Assembly (NCBI GenBank): GCA_963556195.1
Contig: OY744553.1
Coordinates: forward strand, 4,982,959-5,046,958
Source of the DNA: Sepiola atlantica
Lineage: Eukaryota > Mollusca > Cephalopoda > Sepiida > Sepiolidae
Length of the DNA: 64,000 nucleotides
Direction of reading: 5' to 3'
The notes under the pieces were generated by a model, which was not told the origin of the DNA, did not search any database, and saw only the letters and a list, made by a program, of their open reading frames with translations. This document shows, piece after piece, positions 41,561-51,995 of this stretch. Position numbers and translations under genes: made by a program. The stretch's first letter is position 1. Every line of letters begins with the position of its first letter.

Positions 41561-41639
41561 TCGAGGGGGGGGGGGGGTATCGATAAAACTATTGCATATA
41601 TAGGTAAAATAGGACAATAAAATTACAAATGAATAACAC

Positions 41640-41830
41640 CAAAATATTCTTCTTTGCAGCATGTGGTCATAAGACAGGTTTCCACTTTTTTTTACGCAGT
41701 CCTTTGCATTATTGTTGTACTCTGCAAGATCTTTCAAACTGCACCGGTTGGGCAGTAGGGAGCAGACAAGGCAATGTTGCATCGTATGGTCCTCCATACT
41801 GTGTAAAAAGACAAAAGTAAAACTTAATTA
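41640..41830 (-). pseudogene. LINE ORF2 C-terminal Cys/His segment
   Basis: The minus strand reads EDHTMQHCLVCSLLPNRCSL and KDLAEYNNNAKDCVKK, the His/Cys-containing tail typical of many non-LTR ORF2 proteins (C..E..TM.H...C.L...C....LA). The copy at 42270-42450 is closely related. Inactivated by stops. Confidence 0.65.
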
Positions 41831-41951
41831 AACACAGGCATAAATTATTAAATTAAAGAGCTGTACCGATTTCGTTCGAATCAATATATATAGTGAAAAA
41901 AAAAATGGAGAGAAAAAATTAAACGCAGTGAAAAAAAACAAAAGCAAACAA

Positions 41952-41995
41952 GAGATTGACCGGTTTCGTTCTTATCAAAGAACATCTTCAGAAGA
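41952..41995 (-). ncRNA. Hammerhead-like motif with extra nucleotide, GUC
   Basis: Minus strand: core CTGAAGA (plus 41985-41991), one extra T, stem II GTTCTT/AAGAAC, GAA, stem III ACCGGT (2-bp stem or dimer palindrome), C17, AATCTC. Stem I pairs only 2 bp. Belongs to the extra-nucleotide class seen at 35571-35613. Confidence 0.4.
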
Positions 41996-42269
41996 AAAAT
42001 GAAGATTTGAAATTTATCGAGAAAAACAATCAAAGATTGTGCGCGTGTTTTAAAATATGCAGCGCGTGGGGAAATACGCTAAATGGACAAATGAACTACA
42101 CTTTGCCCCCAACAAAAAGGCCAATGATTACGTATCAACCGTCGTCTAGAACTAACTAAATAATTAAAATAATAATAATTTGTAACTAAGTACGCTTTTA
42201 TATTGCCAATAACATGCCACAACAATAACAAAAGAGAATTGGCTCGTCAGAAGAACATTTTTACTTGTC

Positions 42270-42690
42270 AGATTTTTTTGCGTGTCTTTGAAGCATGTGG
42301 TCGTGCAACAGTCTCCCACTTTCTTACGCAGTCCTCACACAGTGCACTATTGTTGCACTCTGCAAGAGGTTTCAAGCTTACCGGTTGGCCAGTGTTGCAT
42401 CGTATGGTCCTCCTCTCCACATTCGCAGATGGTTGGGTCAGTTTTGTAGCTCTATCTAGTCATAGCAACTTTTGATCGTCCCATTCCCATTCTGAGGTGG
42501 TTGAATGTTTTCCACTGGAGCAAGGGTGCCTTTGAACCGGAAGGGAGGACCTCAGAAGGAGGGGGGGGGGTCATGTCAGTTTGAAGTGTGGGGCATTCTC
42601 TAGCCGTCTGGTCCACAGCTGTAGTCTGGTCTCTTCCTGAGATGTTGTTAGGGGTTTAAGATGGCTGAGGAAACTTCTTGACTTCAGTCG
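42270..42690 (-). pseudogene. LINE ORF2 C-terminal remnant
   Basis: Contains the same Cys/His tail as 41640-41830 (CATGTGGTCGTGCAACAG, GTCTTACCGG-like words) and, further upstream on its strand, the segment shared with 38830-39010. Confidence 0.55.
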
Positions 42691-43244
42691 TTAGCGCGTT
42701 GGGTCATGTCCGTGGAAGAGATGGCGTTCATCACCAATAGCCTTTAGAGAGATTAACATCACAAAATTAAATATCATCTTAGTCGATGACGTCAGTGTTT
42801 ATAATTATTATAGTGAATCAACTTTATTTCTTTGTTAATTTATGATAGTGAAACCTGGCGAACATCTTTCTTTTTAAGCACAGCAGTAGTACAACACAGA
42901 GAAACATCACTATCTAATGAGTCAACTACTGTTTTGTCACTGAGAAATTACCCCAAGTAGCCTTTACCGTTATTAAAAGGTAATTTTCTATATTTTTGTC
43001 AATTTTACTCTCCGAATCTTTAAATGTATATTTTTTCTCTTCTGTCAGTTTTAGGGTTAGGGTTAAGTTTAGGTTTAATAATTGTTTGTGTATATCAACT
43101 TTTGAATTTTTATTTCCTGTTTGTCAAGCGTATTACCCGTCAAATTCGTGTACGTGCATCTTCCTCTTCACAACCCACCATTCTTCACAGTCACCGTCAA
43201 TAAACATATATCGTTATATTTTCATATATCAATGTGTCATCGTC

Positions 43245-43720
43245 ATTCTTTTTAAGCACAGCAGTAGTACAACACAGAGAAACATCACTATCTAATGAGT
43301 CAACTACTGCTTTGTCACTGAGAGAGACGAACTGCTGTTTCTGTGGAGCGGAAGAATTTGCCTCACGCAATGTTAAAGTTGTTATTGGGAAAAGATTGAG
43401 AACTGAAAGATTCTTTTATGTAAGTATTAGGGTTAGGTTTATGTTTAGGTTTAGGGTTAATTTTATGAACATTGTGAAATTACCCCAAGTAGCCTTTACC
43501 GTTATTAAAAGGTAATTTAACCTCACAAAATTAAATATCATCTTCGTCGAGGACGTCAGTAGTACAACACAGAAACATCACTATCTAATGAGTCAACTAC
43601 TGCTTTGTCACTGACAGAGACGAACAGCTGTTTCTGTGGAGCAGAAGAATTCGCCTCACGCAATGTTAAAGTTGTTATTGGGAAAAGATCGAGAAGAACT
43701 GCTGAAAGATTTTTTTTATT
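43245..43720. repeat. Tandem copies of a roughly 200-bp segment
   Basis: GTAGTACAACACAGAGAAAC, ATCACTATCTAATGAGTCAA and GCCTCACGCAATGTTAAAG occur at 43260-43440 and 43555-43720, with a partial copy at 42885-42950. One forward frame has CCFCGAEEFASRNVKVVIGK; it is not matched to any family by eye. Located just upstream of exon 3. Confidence 0.7.
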
Positions 43721-43821
43721 TCTGATTACATAATTGTTTGTGTATATCAACTTTTTAATTTTTATTTCCTGTCTGCTAAGCGTACATTTTATGAGACCCC
43801 TCCCCCATGTGTATTCTACAG

Positions 43822-43934
43822 ATGGCGGAATCGAAGAACTAGTGGACGAGGTGAACTGCAGTAAAGTACAATATGCGTACTGCCGAATAAAGGACCCCAG
43901 CACAGATCTTCCGAAATATGTCCTTGTTAACTGG
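43822..43934 (+). CDS. DBNL: Drebrin-like protein, coding exon 3 (residues 47-84)
   Basis: Acceptor TATTCTACAG; the first two bases complete codon 47, then [37 protein letters not shown]. This is the core of the ADF-H fold, including the conserved Y-A-[FY]-C-R.KDP....PK.VL.NW signature that is diagnostic of the Abp1/drebrin group. It ends in phase 0 at GTAAGT. The longer ATG-started frame reading through this region does not alter the assignment. Confidence 0.93.
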
Positions 43935-45359
43935 GTAAGTTTGGTGGTATATTTATTTCTAATTTTGTTAAGTTTAATTTTGTTTAGTTTAATTTCTAGA
44001 TTATTAACAAGATAGAGCTTTACCTGCTCCACTTCCTGCTCCCAAAATCCACGCTTATTTTTGTTTTAAATAGCAGCCCCCAGAATAAAAAAAGGAACTA
44101 CTCCACTTCCCGTTTCTTAAAAAGGAGTCACTACAAACGTTTTATTAATTTGAACAATACTCTTAGTAAAATGAAAATAATAACACTAAAAAAAGGATTG
44201 GTTTGGTACAATTACTACATGCAAATATGCCATAATCAAATTGTTTGCTATAAATAGAACATTTTATTTAGGTCAAACTGTTGATTTTTTTTTTCTTTCT
44301 TTTTATGATATTGAAACAGTCAAAAGGAGGGGTGTAAGCATGCGCAAGGCAGCATGTTTAGTGGGTTACATAGTTGTAATGCATGCGAATAACAGGCTTG
44401 CTGTGGGAGATAAATGGGGAAATGTGTCTGGTTTGTAGTTGACCACCCAGAATTTGATTTCTCCTCTTAGAAAGGATATTGTATCTTTAAACGGTGGTTC
44501 ATGCTGAGAGTAAAGTACTTGAGAAAATAAGTATCATCGTAAGATCCCTCGGAATAGTATCATTGTAACATTCCTCGGAATGAGTATTATCCTAATATCA
44601 CTCGGAATGAGTATCATCGTACCATCCCTCGAAATAAAACTTTGTTACTTGTTTTAAACCGAGGTTTTAATTTTGTTTGGAGAGAAAAACTCGATTGTCA
44701 AATTTTTCAGTCTCAATTAACTCTTATCCTCGAGTGGCCTTTGGGCATTGATAAGCGGTGACTTGTTTATAGAAAAAATTAAGAATCCTTCTGTTGCAGG
44801 ACTGCGTGAGACCAAACAATTGACACTGCGGCTCGTGTCAGAATCGAGCACCGGCACGATGAGCGGACGATCACAGACACAAACGCACGTTTAAGGGGGT
44901 GTACTGATCAAATACGAAAGAGAGAAAAATAAAGATAAGCTGTCGGTAGGGAGGAGTGAATTTAAAAAGTAACGTGACTGAGAATGTTATGCATTTTTTT
45001 AACTGTACTAATTTTTTTTATTTATTGTAATGATTGTTACTGATAGAAGGGAAGCGGGGTTCATACCATCTTTTTTATTTTTTTATTGTAATGATTCTTA
45101 CTGATAGAAGGGAAGCGGGGTTCATACCATCCTTTTTTTTATTGTAATGATTCTTACTGATAGAAGGGAAGCGGGGTTCATACCATCTTTTTTATTTTTT
45201 TTATTGCAATGATTCTTACTGATAGAAGGGAAGCGGGGTTCATACCATCTTTTTTTTAATTGTAATGATTCTTACTGATAGAAGGGAAGCGGGGTTCATA
45301 CCATCTTTTTTTTTTTTTCTTTTTTTTTGACTATCCTTTTTTTCTGTTCTTTATTGCAG
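43935..45359. other. Intron 3
   Basis: 1.4 kb. 44528-44640 has about four diverged 30-bp units (CCCTCGGAATAGTATCAT-type). 44997-45310 is a tandem array ending 50 bp before exon 4. The rest is unassigned. Confidence 0.8.
44997..45310. repeat. About 60-bp tandem array, 5 units, beside the exon 4 acceptor
   Basis: Each unit has TTATTGTAATGATTCTTACT, then GATAGAAGGGAAGCGGGG, TTCATACCATC and a T run. The unit's T-rich end resembles the acceptor tract of exon 4, so copy number may alter the spacing of splice signals. Confidence 0.9.
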
Positions 45360-45434
45360 CAAGGTGAAGGAGCACCTGAAAACATGAAGTTTAAATGTAC
45401 CAGTCACATCCGTGACATACAGAACTTATTCAAG
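45360..45434 (+). CDS. DBNL: Drebrin-like protein, coding exon 4 (residues 85-109)
   Basis: Acceptor TTTATTGCAG, phase 0 on both sides. It encodes QGEGAPENMKFKCTSHIRDI, QNLFK, the ADF-H segment that follows VLVNW in the family (W.GEG.......C..H......FL). Donor GTACAA is weaker than the others. A copy of its last bases lies 608 bp downstream. Confidence 0.9.
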
Positions 45435-45756
45435 GTACAAATATTTTATTCGTCAATGTTAATCATTTTAAAAGCTTTCTTTTTAAAGAGCAGAATTAAC
45501 TCACCGATCACTTAAACTTGCTAAATCCAAAAGAAACGATTGTAACATAGTGGACGAATCTTCGCCACGTAAACAGATCGGCTGCATAGCAGTAGAACAT
45601 AATATGTAGAAGCAGCGAATGTAGAGTTGTCTTTCTCTTTCTTCTGATAGCAGTTGTACAAATATTTTATTCAGCATTTAAAATTATACTAAAAAAAAGC
45701 AACTACCTTAGTAATGTGTACTCTGCCTATTCCTATTAAAAAATGCTATTTCAAAT

Positions 45757-45977
45757 TTAGTCTTTTGGCTAGGGGCAAAGTGTAGTATCTGTTCTGATAC
45801 TAAACTTTACCTGTTCTGTTCTCTATCAGTGAATGAGAAATCCTTCTAAACTTAGATAACTTTAAGTTTTGTCCACAATCCAGAGTGAACTTATTTTCGA
45901 GAGTTGGATTTTTCCAACATTAAAAATTGACCTTGTGTGTAACTCTGCCCTCGTGGGGAGGAGACAAGTAAATAGGG
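45757..45977 (+). mobile_element. U2-SINE, short subfamily, near full length
   Basis: TCTTTTGGCTAGGGGCAAAG then TGTAGTATCTGTTCTGATAC, then AGAAATCCTTCTAAACTTAG and the end CTCTGCCCTCGTGGGGAGG, AGACAAGTAAATAG. The U2 5' homology is clear (TTTTGGCTA..). A head-only copy is at 46970-47044. Confidence 0.75.
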
Positions 45978-46015
45978 ACAGGGGGGGGGGGGAGAATTGC
46001 TGTTCCTAGCAAGTA

Positions 46016-46372
46016 ATCCGTGACATACAGAACTTATTCAAAGTACAAGTATTTTGTTTATCACTGTTTATCATTGTCATTTTAAAGAGCAGAATTAACT
46101 CACCGATCACTTGAACTTGCTAAATATAAAAGAAACAGTTGTAACATAGTGGACGAATCTTTGCCACGTAAACAGATGGGCTGCACGCATTGTGTTATGT
46201 AGCAGTAGAACACAATACTTAGAAGCAGCGAATGTAGAGTTGTCTTTTTCTTTCTTCTGAGAGCACCAGTTGTACAAATATTTTATTCATCATTTAAAAT
46301 TATTAAAAAAAAAACTACTGCCTTACTAATGTGTACTCTGCCTATTCCTATTTAAAAAAAAAAAAAAGCAGA
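46016..46372 (+). pseudogene. Duplicated tail of exon 4 with its intron flank
   Basis: ATCCGTGACATACAGAACTT then ATTCAA repeats the last 26-29 bases of exon 4, offset 608 bp. The former donor GGTACAA is AGTACAA here, so no splice donor survives. The following roughly 330 bp matches intron 4 after the real exon. No acceptor precedes it, so it is a non-functional exon fragment. Confidence 0.8.
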
Positions 46373-46969
46373 ATTAATTTGTAGATCAATTGAACTTGTT
46401 AAATCTGAAAATAAGCTTTCAGGTCTAGTACAGTGTTGTCAACTGACATTTTGCGAAAACCGCTAGAATGAAGCCAAAAAAATTTACAGAAAACTGCTAG
46501 ATTTTAATTTTTATTACCCTATATAAAAATATTACAAATATCTATAATTTTCAGTTTTTTTTTATACATATTTTTTTTTAATTTGAAACGGTTTAAAAAC
46601 CCAGTAAAAATGCAGAGACTTTTTTGTTTCTTTTTTTTTTAAATAAACATTATTTATTTAAAATTCAAATTTTCGATTTACACAGGAATCCTCATCAGGA
46701 TAATAGACAATATTTTTTTCTTCCTTTTTTGTAAACGACATGGTGTCGCTTGATCTTGTGCTTCAGTTGTTAACGAAGCTCGTTGTGTAATAATGTCCAC
46801 AAGTAGTGTGTGCTCTGGTTGCACGTTCATTAAAATAGTTATTTGTCATTTTAATGTTATTTGTATTTAATTTAAATGTAAAAAAAACAAAAAAAACAAA
46901 CAAGGGAAGTAATTCATTAACGATTTATTTGAATGTTGTTTTAATCTATGTGTGACAGATGTACAGACA

Positions 46970-47044
46970 AAGTCTTTTGGCTAGGGGCAAAGTGTAGTAT
47001 CTGTTCTGATACTAAACTTTACCTGTTCTGTTCTCTATCAGAAT
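46970..47044 (+). mobile_element. U2-SINE head fragment
   Basis: AGTCTTTTGGCTAGGGGCAA then AGTGTAGTATCTGTTC, through to CTGTTCTCTATCAG, where it joins duplicated intron sequence. Body missing. Confidence 0.7.
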
Positions 47045-47728
47045 TAATTTGTAGATCACTTGAACTTGCTAAATCTGAAAATAAGCTTTCAGGTCTAGTA
47101 CAGTGTTGTTAACTGACATTTTGCGAAAACCGCTAGAATGAAACCAAAAATTTTACACAAAACTGCTAGATTTTAATTTTTCTTGCCCTATATAAAAATA
47201 TTACAAATATCCATAATTTTCAAGGGTTTTTTTTTTCTATACATATTTATTTTTATTTTAATGTCATTAAAATGGTTATTTCTCATTTTAATCAAGGGAG
47301 GCGCGAGAGCGCTCTATCCCTTAATAGACTTTACAAATGGCCTATGCTGGAAATCTCATTTCTTTGATCAATCATAACTCAAAAACCAATAAACAAAATT
47401 AGTTAAAACTTTGCACAAAATTTTTATTTGATAGGTTCTATAAGTGTGTAGAATTTCAGCATCATTAGTCAAGGCAACCCAGAGATCCAGAAAGTTCAAT
47501 CATGAAATCATGTTATATGTGTGTACATACTTACGTATGTGCCACCCTGTATCTCATCAACTATTTGATGAATTCAGCTGATTTTGGGCAGAGATAGAGG
47601 TTCTAGGGTCTAGTTAATGGCATTTTAATTTCAGGTTACCATATACCTTAGTTCTCCAGAAAATTCCAAAAAACCTTATGATAAGGCATTGTATTGAGAC
47701 ATAACCTTTACAAAAGTAGTGACATTCC

Positions 47729-48123
47729 ATGAAAAATGCCAGTATACTGAAATCATATGCCCTTAATAGGGTTAAGATGAAAATTCATATACACTAAATG
47801 TACAAAAGCAAGGAAATTCCCAAATTTTTACACTTTTATTGTCATTAATTAAGGGTATGACTACATATCAACCAAACCATTTCATTATCACATCACTACA
47901 GTATAAATCTCTATGCATGAGTGGATGAAGTGTGTGAGGTGCGCTGAAGAAAAATTCCTACCAGTAAAATACATAGCCCTGTTGTGCTCGCATACCCTTA
48001 ATGACAATAAAAGTGTAAAAATTTGGGAATTTCCATGCTTTTGTACATTTAGTGTATATGAATTTTCATCTTAACCCTATTAAGGGCATATGATTTCAGT
48101 ATACTGGCATTTTTCATGGAATG
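47729..48123. mobile_element. Fold-back element, arms about 135 bp
   Basis: CATTCCATGAAAAATGCCAG at the left mirrors CTGGCATTTTTCATGGAATG at the right. Inner arms end near TTGTCATTAATTAAGGGTAT and its complement ATACCCTTAATGACAA. The loop of about 125 bp is non-coding. MITE-like, no clear TSD. Confidence 0.75.
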
Positions 48124-48647
48124 TTATTTATATTTAATTTAAATGTAAAAAAAAACAAAAACAAACAAGGGAAGTAATTCATTAACGATTTATTTTAATG
48201 TTTTAATCTATGTGTGACAGATGTACAGACAAAGCTGTTTGCATTGCTGCCATCTTTGTTTTGTCCTCTGTTTTTTTTTGTTTGTTTTTTCTGTTTTTTT
48301 TCAAGAAAAAATAAATTTGAACAAAAAAATAAGACAAAAGAAATTCAAATAAAAGGTTTAAGAAACAAAGTTGGATTTATGTTAATGATTTTGTTTTGAT
48401 TTTTATTTTCTTCCCAAAAAGAAATAAAAATTTAAAAAAACTGAAGCCATTGTTAAAAATTCTATAACATGTATTTGCCAATCAAAATTCAACGTTGTTT
48501 AAATCTATATGTGACAGATGTACGGACAAAGAGTGCACGCATCTAATGACTGTTTGACAACACCCGATCTAGTCTATGTAAACAATCTAATGATATATGT
48601 AGCAATTACCTCCTCCTTTCAAACATAACTGCACCAGTTGGCCGTTA

Positions 48648-48690
48648 GGTGTCGCTTTTTCACCGACAGGTGGTGCTAAAAAGCGACACC
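48648..48690. repeat. Strong hairpin, 13-bp arms
   Basis: GGTGTCGCTTTTT (48648-48660) pairs with AAAAAGCGACACC (48678-48690). The 17-nt loop itself contains CACC/GGTG. Confidence 0.7.
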
Positions 48691-49171
48691 AGAGTTATCT
48701 GCTCTTCTGATTATAAAAACGGTGTAAACATAAAATCACCCTCTTTTCTGTTCAACCAGCCTCGGCAAAACAACAAATAACACACGTTTCCTCACCAACA
48801 CACGTACTGTTCGGTGAGACATTCAATTTCTTCGTGTATACACTAGGAGACTTTTCACTACATACAATTCTTGGTAAGAGATTCTATTTCTTTACATACC
48901 CACTATGAGACTTTCTACCTTCATTTCTTTGTATACACAATTCAGACTGTTTCTGCTCGATATATGTTCTACGTACAACACATATATACACACAGCACAT
49001 CTCATCATTCCACATACACTCGTTCAATAAACGTTTTATTTGAACTACCTCTTTTTGTTTGTAAATTATTACTTTTGCTTTTGCATGCAACATTGCTTGA
49101 TTTAACGAACACGCATATACTCGGGGACACATCCACACAGCCGGCCGATATATATGATCTTTTCTTTGCAG

Positions 49172-49312
49172 GCCATACATCTCACGGTCAATGCAAGAAC
49201 CGAAGACGATTTGGATATCGAGGATATCTTCAAGAAACTTGCAAAGTCGTCAGGTGCGAACTTATGTTTTCATCAGGAAAATTCTAAAGCTGAAACAACG
49301 CCAGCACCAGTC
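49172..49312 (+). CDS. DBNL: Drebrin-like protein, coding exon 5 (residues 110-156)
   Basis: Acceptor TTTTCTTTGCAG. It encodes AIHLTVNARTEDDLDIEDIF, KKLAKSSGANLCFHQENSK and AETTPAPV. The VNAR.E.D...I....AKSSGA....H motif closes the ADF-H domain of the Abp1/drebrin group. The last residues begin the linker. Phase 0 at both ends, donor GTAAGT. It is the longest exon in the window. Confidence 0.93.
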
Positions 49313-51014
49313 GTAAGTTTTGCAGTTCATTCTATCGACATCATCATCGTCATCGTTATATACGTCTGCTTTACATGCGTTGCGTGAATTTTAGAAATTG
49401 ACTTCCAAACAAGCCAGGTTTTTATCTATCTCACTTGTTCTCAAATCCATCCTTATCACTTGCTTCCATGTTTTCCTTGGTCTCCCCCTGCTAACGGACC
49501 CTGCTACCCCAACTGTTCTACAGCAACTAACCTAAGCACTCTCATCCATTTTTTTCATCATCTTCGGTTTAATGTCTGTCATAATTTAATGTCTGTCATA
49601 ATTTAATGTCTATTTTAGCTTTAATGTCTGTCATAATTTAATGTCTATTTTAGTTTTAATGTCTATTTTAGTTTTAATGTCTGTCATAATTTAATGTCTA
49701 TTTTAGTTTTAATGTCTATTTTAGTTTTAATGTCTGTCATAATTTCATATTTATTTTAGTTTTAATGTCTGTCATAATTTAATGTCTATTTTAGTTTTAA
49801 TGTCTGTCATAATTTAATGTCTATTTTAGTTTTAATGTCTGTCATAATTTCATATTTATTTTAGTTTTAATGTCTGTCATAATTTAATGTCTATTTTAGT
49901 TTTAATGTCTGTCATAATTTAATGTCTATTTTAGTTTTAATGTCTGTCATAATTTAATGTCTATTTTAGTTTTAATGTCTGTCATAATTTAATGTCTATT
50001 TTAGTTTTAATGTCTGTCATAATTTAATGTCTATTTTAGTTTTAATGTCTGTCATAATTTAATGTCTATTTTAGTTTTAATGTCTGTCATCATTTAATGT
50101 CTATTTTAGTTTTAATGTCTGTCATAATTTTATGTCTATTTTACAAGCTAATATGTATTGGACGGCTTTTAGAAATTGACTTCCAAACAAACCTATTTCT
50201 GGATAGGTCTTTATTTATCCATTTTTCTCTTAAATCCATCCTTATCACTTCCTCCCGTGTTTTCCTTGCCATTCCCCTGCCAACTGACCCTGCTATCTTA
50301 ACTGTTCTACATCTACTAACCCGAGCACTTTCTTTCTTTCATCATCGGTTTAATGTTTGTTTTACACACTGGCATGTTGTTGAATTGCTTTTAGAAATTG
50401 ACTTCCAAACTTACTTATCTATGGCCAAGTCTTTATCGTTTTTTCTCTAAAATCCATCCTCATCACTTCCTTCTATATTTTCCTTCGCCTTCTTCTGCCA
50501 ACTCACCCTGCTACCACAACTGTTCTACATATACCAATCCAAGAATTCTCATCTATTCTTTCAATGTGACGAAACCAACCCAGTCTCTTATTCTGTGACA
50601 TCTATCTTTACTGTCCAGATTGAATCTCACATTACACATCCATCATACCATCATACCATTTTTATATCATTTCTCTCCATGTAACACATATCCCTAATCC
50701 TCACTAACCAGGTTTCACTTCACTTTCATACATCATAATAATGTGTACAAAATTTTGAAAATGCAATTTTGTGTTAGGACTTGGATTATGACATACGTCA
50801 GCGGACAATGGACAATGAGGTGTTCAAAGTTATTAGGAATTTGATAACCAAATCATTCAGAAAAATATCGGATCAGAATGTGTATGACATTATTTGTAAT
50901 GCAAAGCAATGTAGATATCTTTAATTCATATCATTTCTCTCCATGCAACACATATCTTCGACCCTCATTCTTCCGTTTTATTTCTTCTCTTTTATCGTCT
51001 TTTTTCTCTTTCAG
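49313..51014. other. Intron 5
   Basis: 1.7 kb. It contains a 35-bp minisatellite and three diverged copies of a segment with TTTTAGAAATTGACTTCCAA and AAATCCATCCTTATCACTTC (49393-49555, 50163-50350, 50386-50560; a shorter one at 13815-13905). An unexplained open stretch lies at 50778-50925. Confidence 0.75.
49571..50142. repeat. 35-bp minisatellite, about 16 units
   Basis: Units TTTTAATGTCTGTCATAATT, TAATGTCTATTTTAG with few variants (CATATTTATTTTAG in two). Confidence 0.95.
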
Positions 51015-51092
51015 GGTTCTGTCTACCAAAAGACGTATGCAAAAAAAGACATCATTGCCAAGAAAAGGGATGAGTTCTGGGCCAAAACGGAG
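51015..51092 (+). CDS. DBNL: Drebrin-like protein, coding exon 6 (residues 157-182)
   Basis: Acceptor TTTCTCTTTCAG. It encodes GSVYQKTYAKKDIIAKKRDE, FWAKTE. The G-S-V-Y-[QK]-K-T and FW.K.E words are hallmarks of the linker between ADF-H and coiled coil in drebrin-like proteins. Phase 0 at both ends, donor GTAAGC. Confidence 0.92.
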
Positions 51093-51099
51093 GTAAGCA

Positions 51100-51330
51100 T
51101 TTGTTTTTTTTTTTCCTTTTGTTCACACCAAACGAGGCAAATTGCCACTTAACCAAAAAGGGCTTCTGTGATAGGGCCAGGTTTATAGGGGTGCAACCTG
51201 GGTAGGGAGTTGAGCAGCAAGATATTTGTTCACATTACATTTAAATTTCTGCATCTTGGTACGGTTGGGGGAGCAGGAAGCAAGGAGGCAATTCCAAAGG
51301 CAAACGGTCGGAGGAAAGAAAAGAAGAAAA
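51100..51330 (-). pseudogene. LINE 3' terminal fragment
   Basis: The plus strand shows CACACCAAACGAGGCAAATT, GGGTAGGGAGTTGAGCAGC and TACATTTAAATTTCTGCAT, the reverse of the family's 3' end. It is inserted just 8 bp after exon 6. Confidence 0.75.
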
Positions 51331-51501
51331 AGCTTCTAATATCTAGAGTTTTTGTTTATTATTGGTATGTTCTAATATTATTGTGTTTTCTTTGAAGAGG
51401 TTTAGAAATTGGGAGCGGGGCCAGGAATGCTGATTTGTTAGATGATGAGCTATGGCGCTTGTAGGGGATGAATGCATTGTTAATTTCCTCGACATTTTAT
51501 C

Positions 51502-51503
<2 letters not shown>

Positions 51504-51553
<50 letters not shown>
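51504..51553. repeat. (TA)n array
   Basis: Pure TA run left of the fold-back hammerhead element. Confidence 0.95.
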
Positions 51554-51564
<11 letters not shown>

Positions 51565-51566
51565 GT

Positions 51567-51862
51567 GATTTTATGAAGGCTTACCAAAGCATTCCTTTCA
51601 GGACACCAATGATCACCATTAAAGATATTTTTTCTTACAAATACTATTTATTCAAATTAAATGTTTTTTCCTACACGTGTTTCACTACCAAGCAGTTACT
51701 TGCTTGGCAGATCATCAGGGAAATTAAATGTCTGGAATACTGGTTTAATTTCCCTGATGATCTGCCAAGCAAGTAACTGCTTGGTAGTGAAAAATATCTT
51801 TAATGGTGATCATTGGTGTCCTGAAAGGAATGCTTTGGTAAGCCTTCATAAAATCACATATA
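51567..51862. mobile_element. Fold-back carrying hammerhead sequence on both arms
   Basis: TGATTTTATGAAGGCTTACC at the left mirrors GGTAAGCCTTCATAAAATCA at the right, and TTTAATTTCCCTGATGATCT recurs in inverted orientation around a 15-nt centre. The left arm keeps a complete minus-strand hammerhead. The right arm has the core and stem II but lacks about 50 bp including stem III and the cut site. Confidence 0.85.
51667..51723 (-). ncRNA. Hammerhead ribozyme motif, GUA cleavage site
   Basis: Minus strand: TTTCC, core CTGATGA (plus 51712-51718), long stem II (CTGCCAAGCA/TGCTTGGTAG, one wobble), GAA, stem III ACA/TGT (ACACGTGT), A17 at plus 51672, GGAAA closing stem I (5 bp). All core positions are conserved. 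Confidence 0.78.
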
Positions 51863-51964
51863 AATGCTCTGTACTCTGTAATCGAGTATCATCGAGCTTG
51901 TTTTTTATTGGAACAACCCCGGTCTTCACTGAATGATCTATTTTATAAGTGAAAAATCTAAATC

Positions 51965-51995
<31 letters not shown>

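Larger units (their letters stand above)
40954..43821. other. Intron 2
   Basis: 2.9 kb intron. It contains LINE pieces (41248-41560, 41640-41830, 42270-42690), a hammerhead-like motif (41952-41995) and three diverged copies of a roughly 200-bp segment (42878-42950, 43245-43440, 43555-43720). Confidence 0.8.
45435..49171. other. Intron 4
   Basis: 3.7 kb, built from local duplications: 45408-45760 against 46016-46372 and 46369-46560 against 47041-47235. It also holds U2-SINE copies and a fold-back at 47729-48123. 48130-49171 is unassigned except for a strong hairpin at 48648-48690. Confidence 0.75.

Noticed and set aside
43556..44032. 158-residue minus-strand frame opposite exon 3
   Set aside because: It overlaps the well-supported exon 3 on the other strand and low-complexity intron. 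No family features.
46655..46705. Hammerhead on the minus strand (CTGATGA...GAAAA)
   Set aside because: Stem II has a mismatch inside and stem I cannot pair at its first position. Likely chance or heavily decayed.
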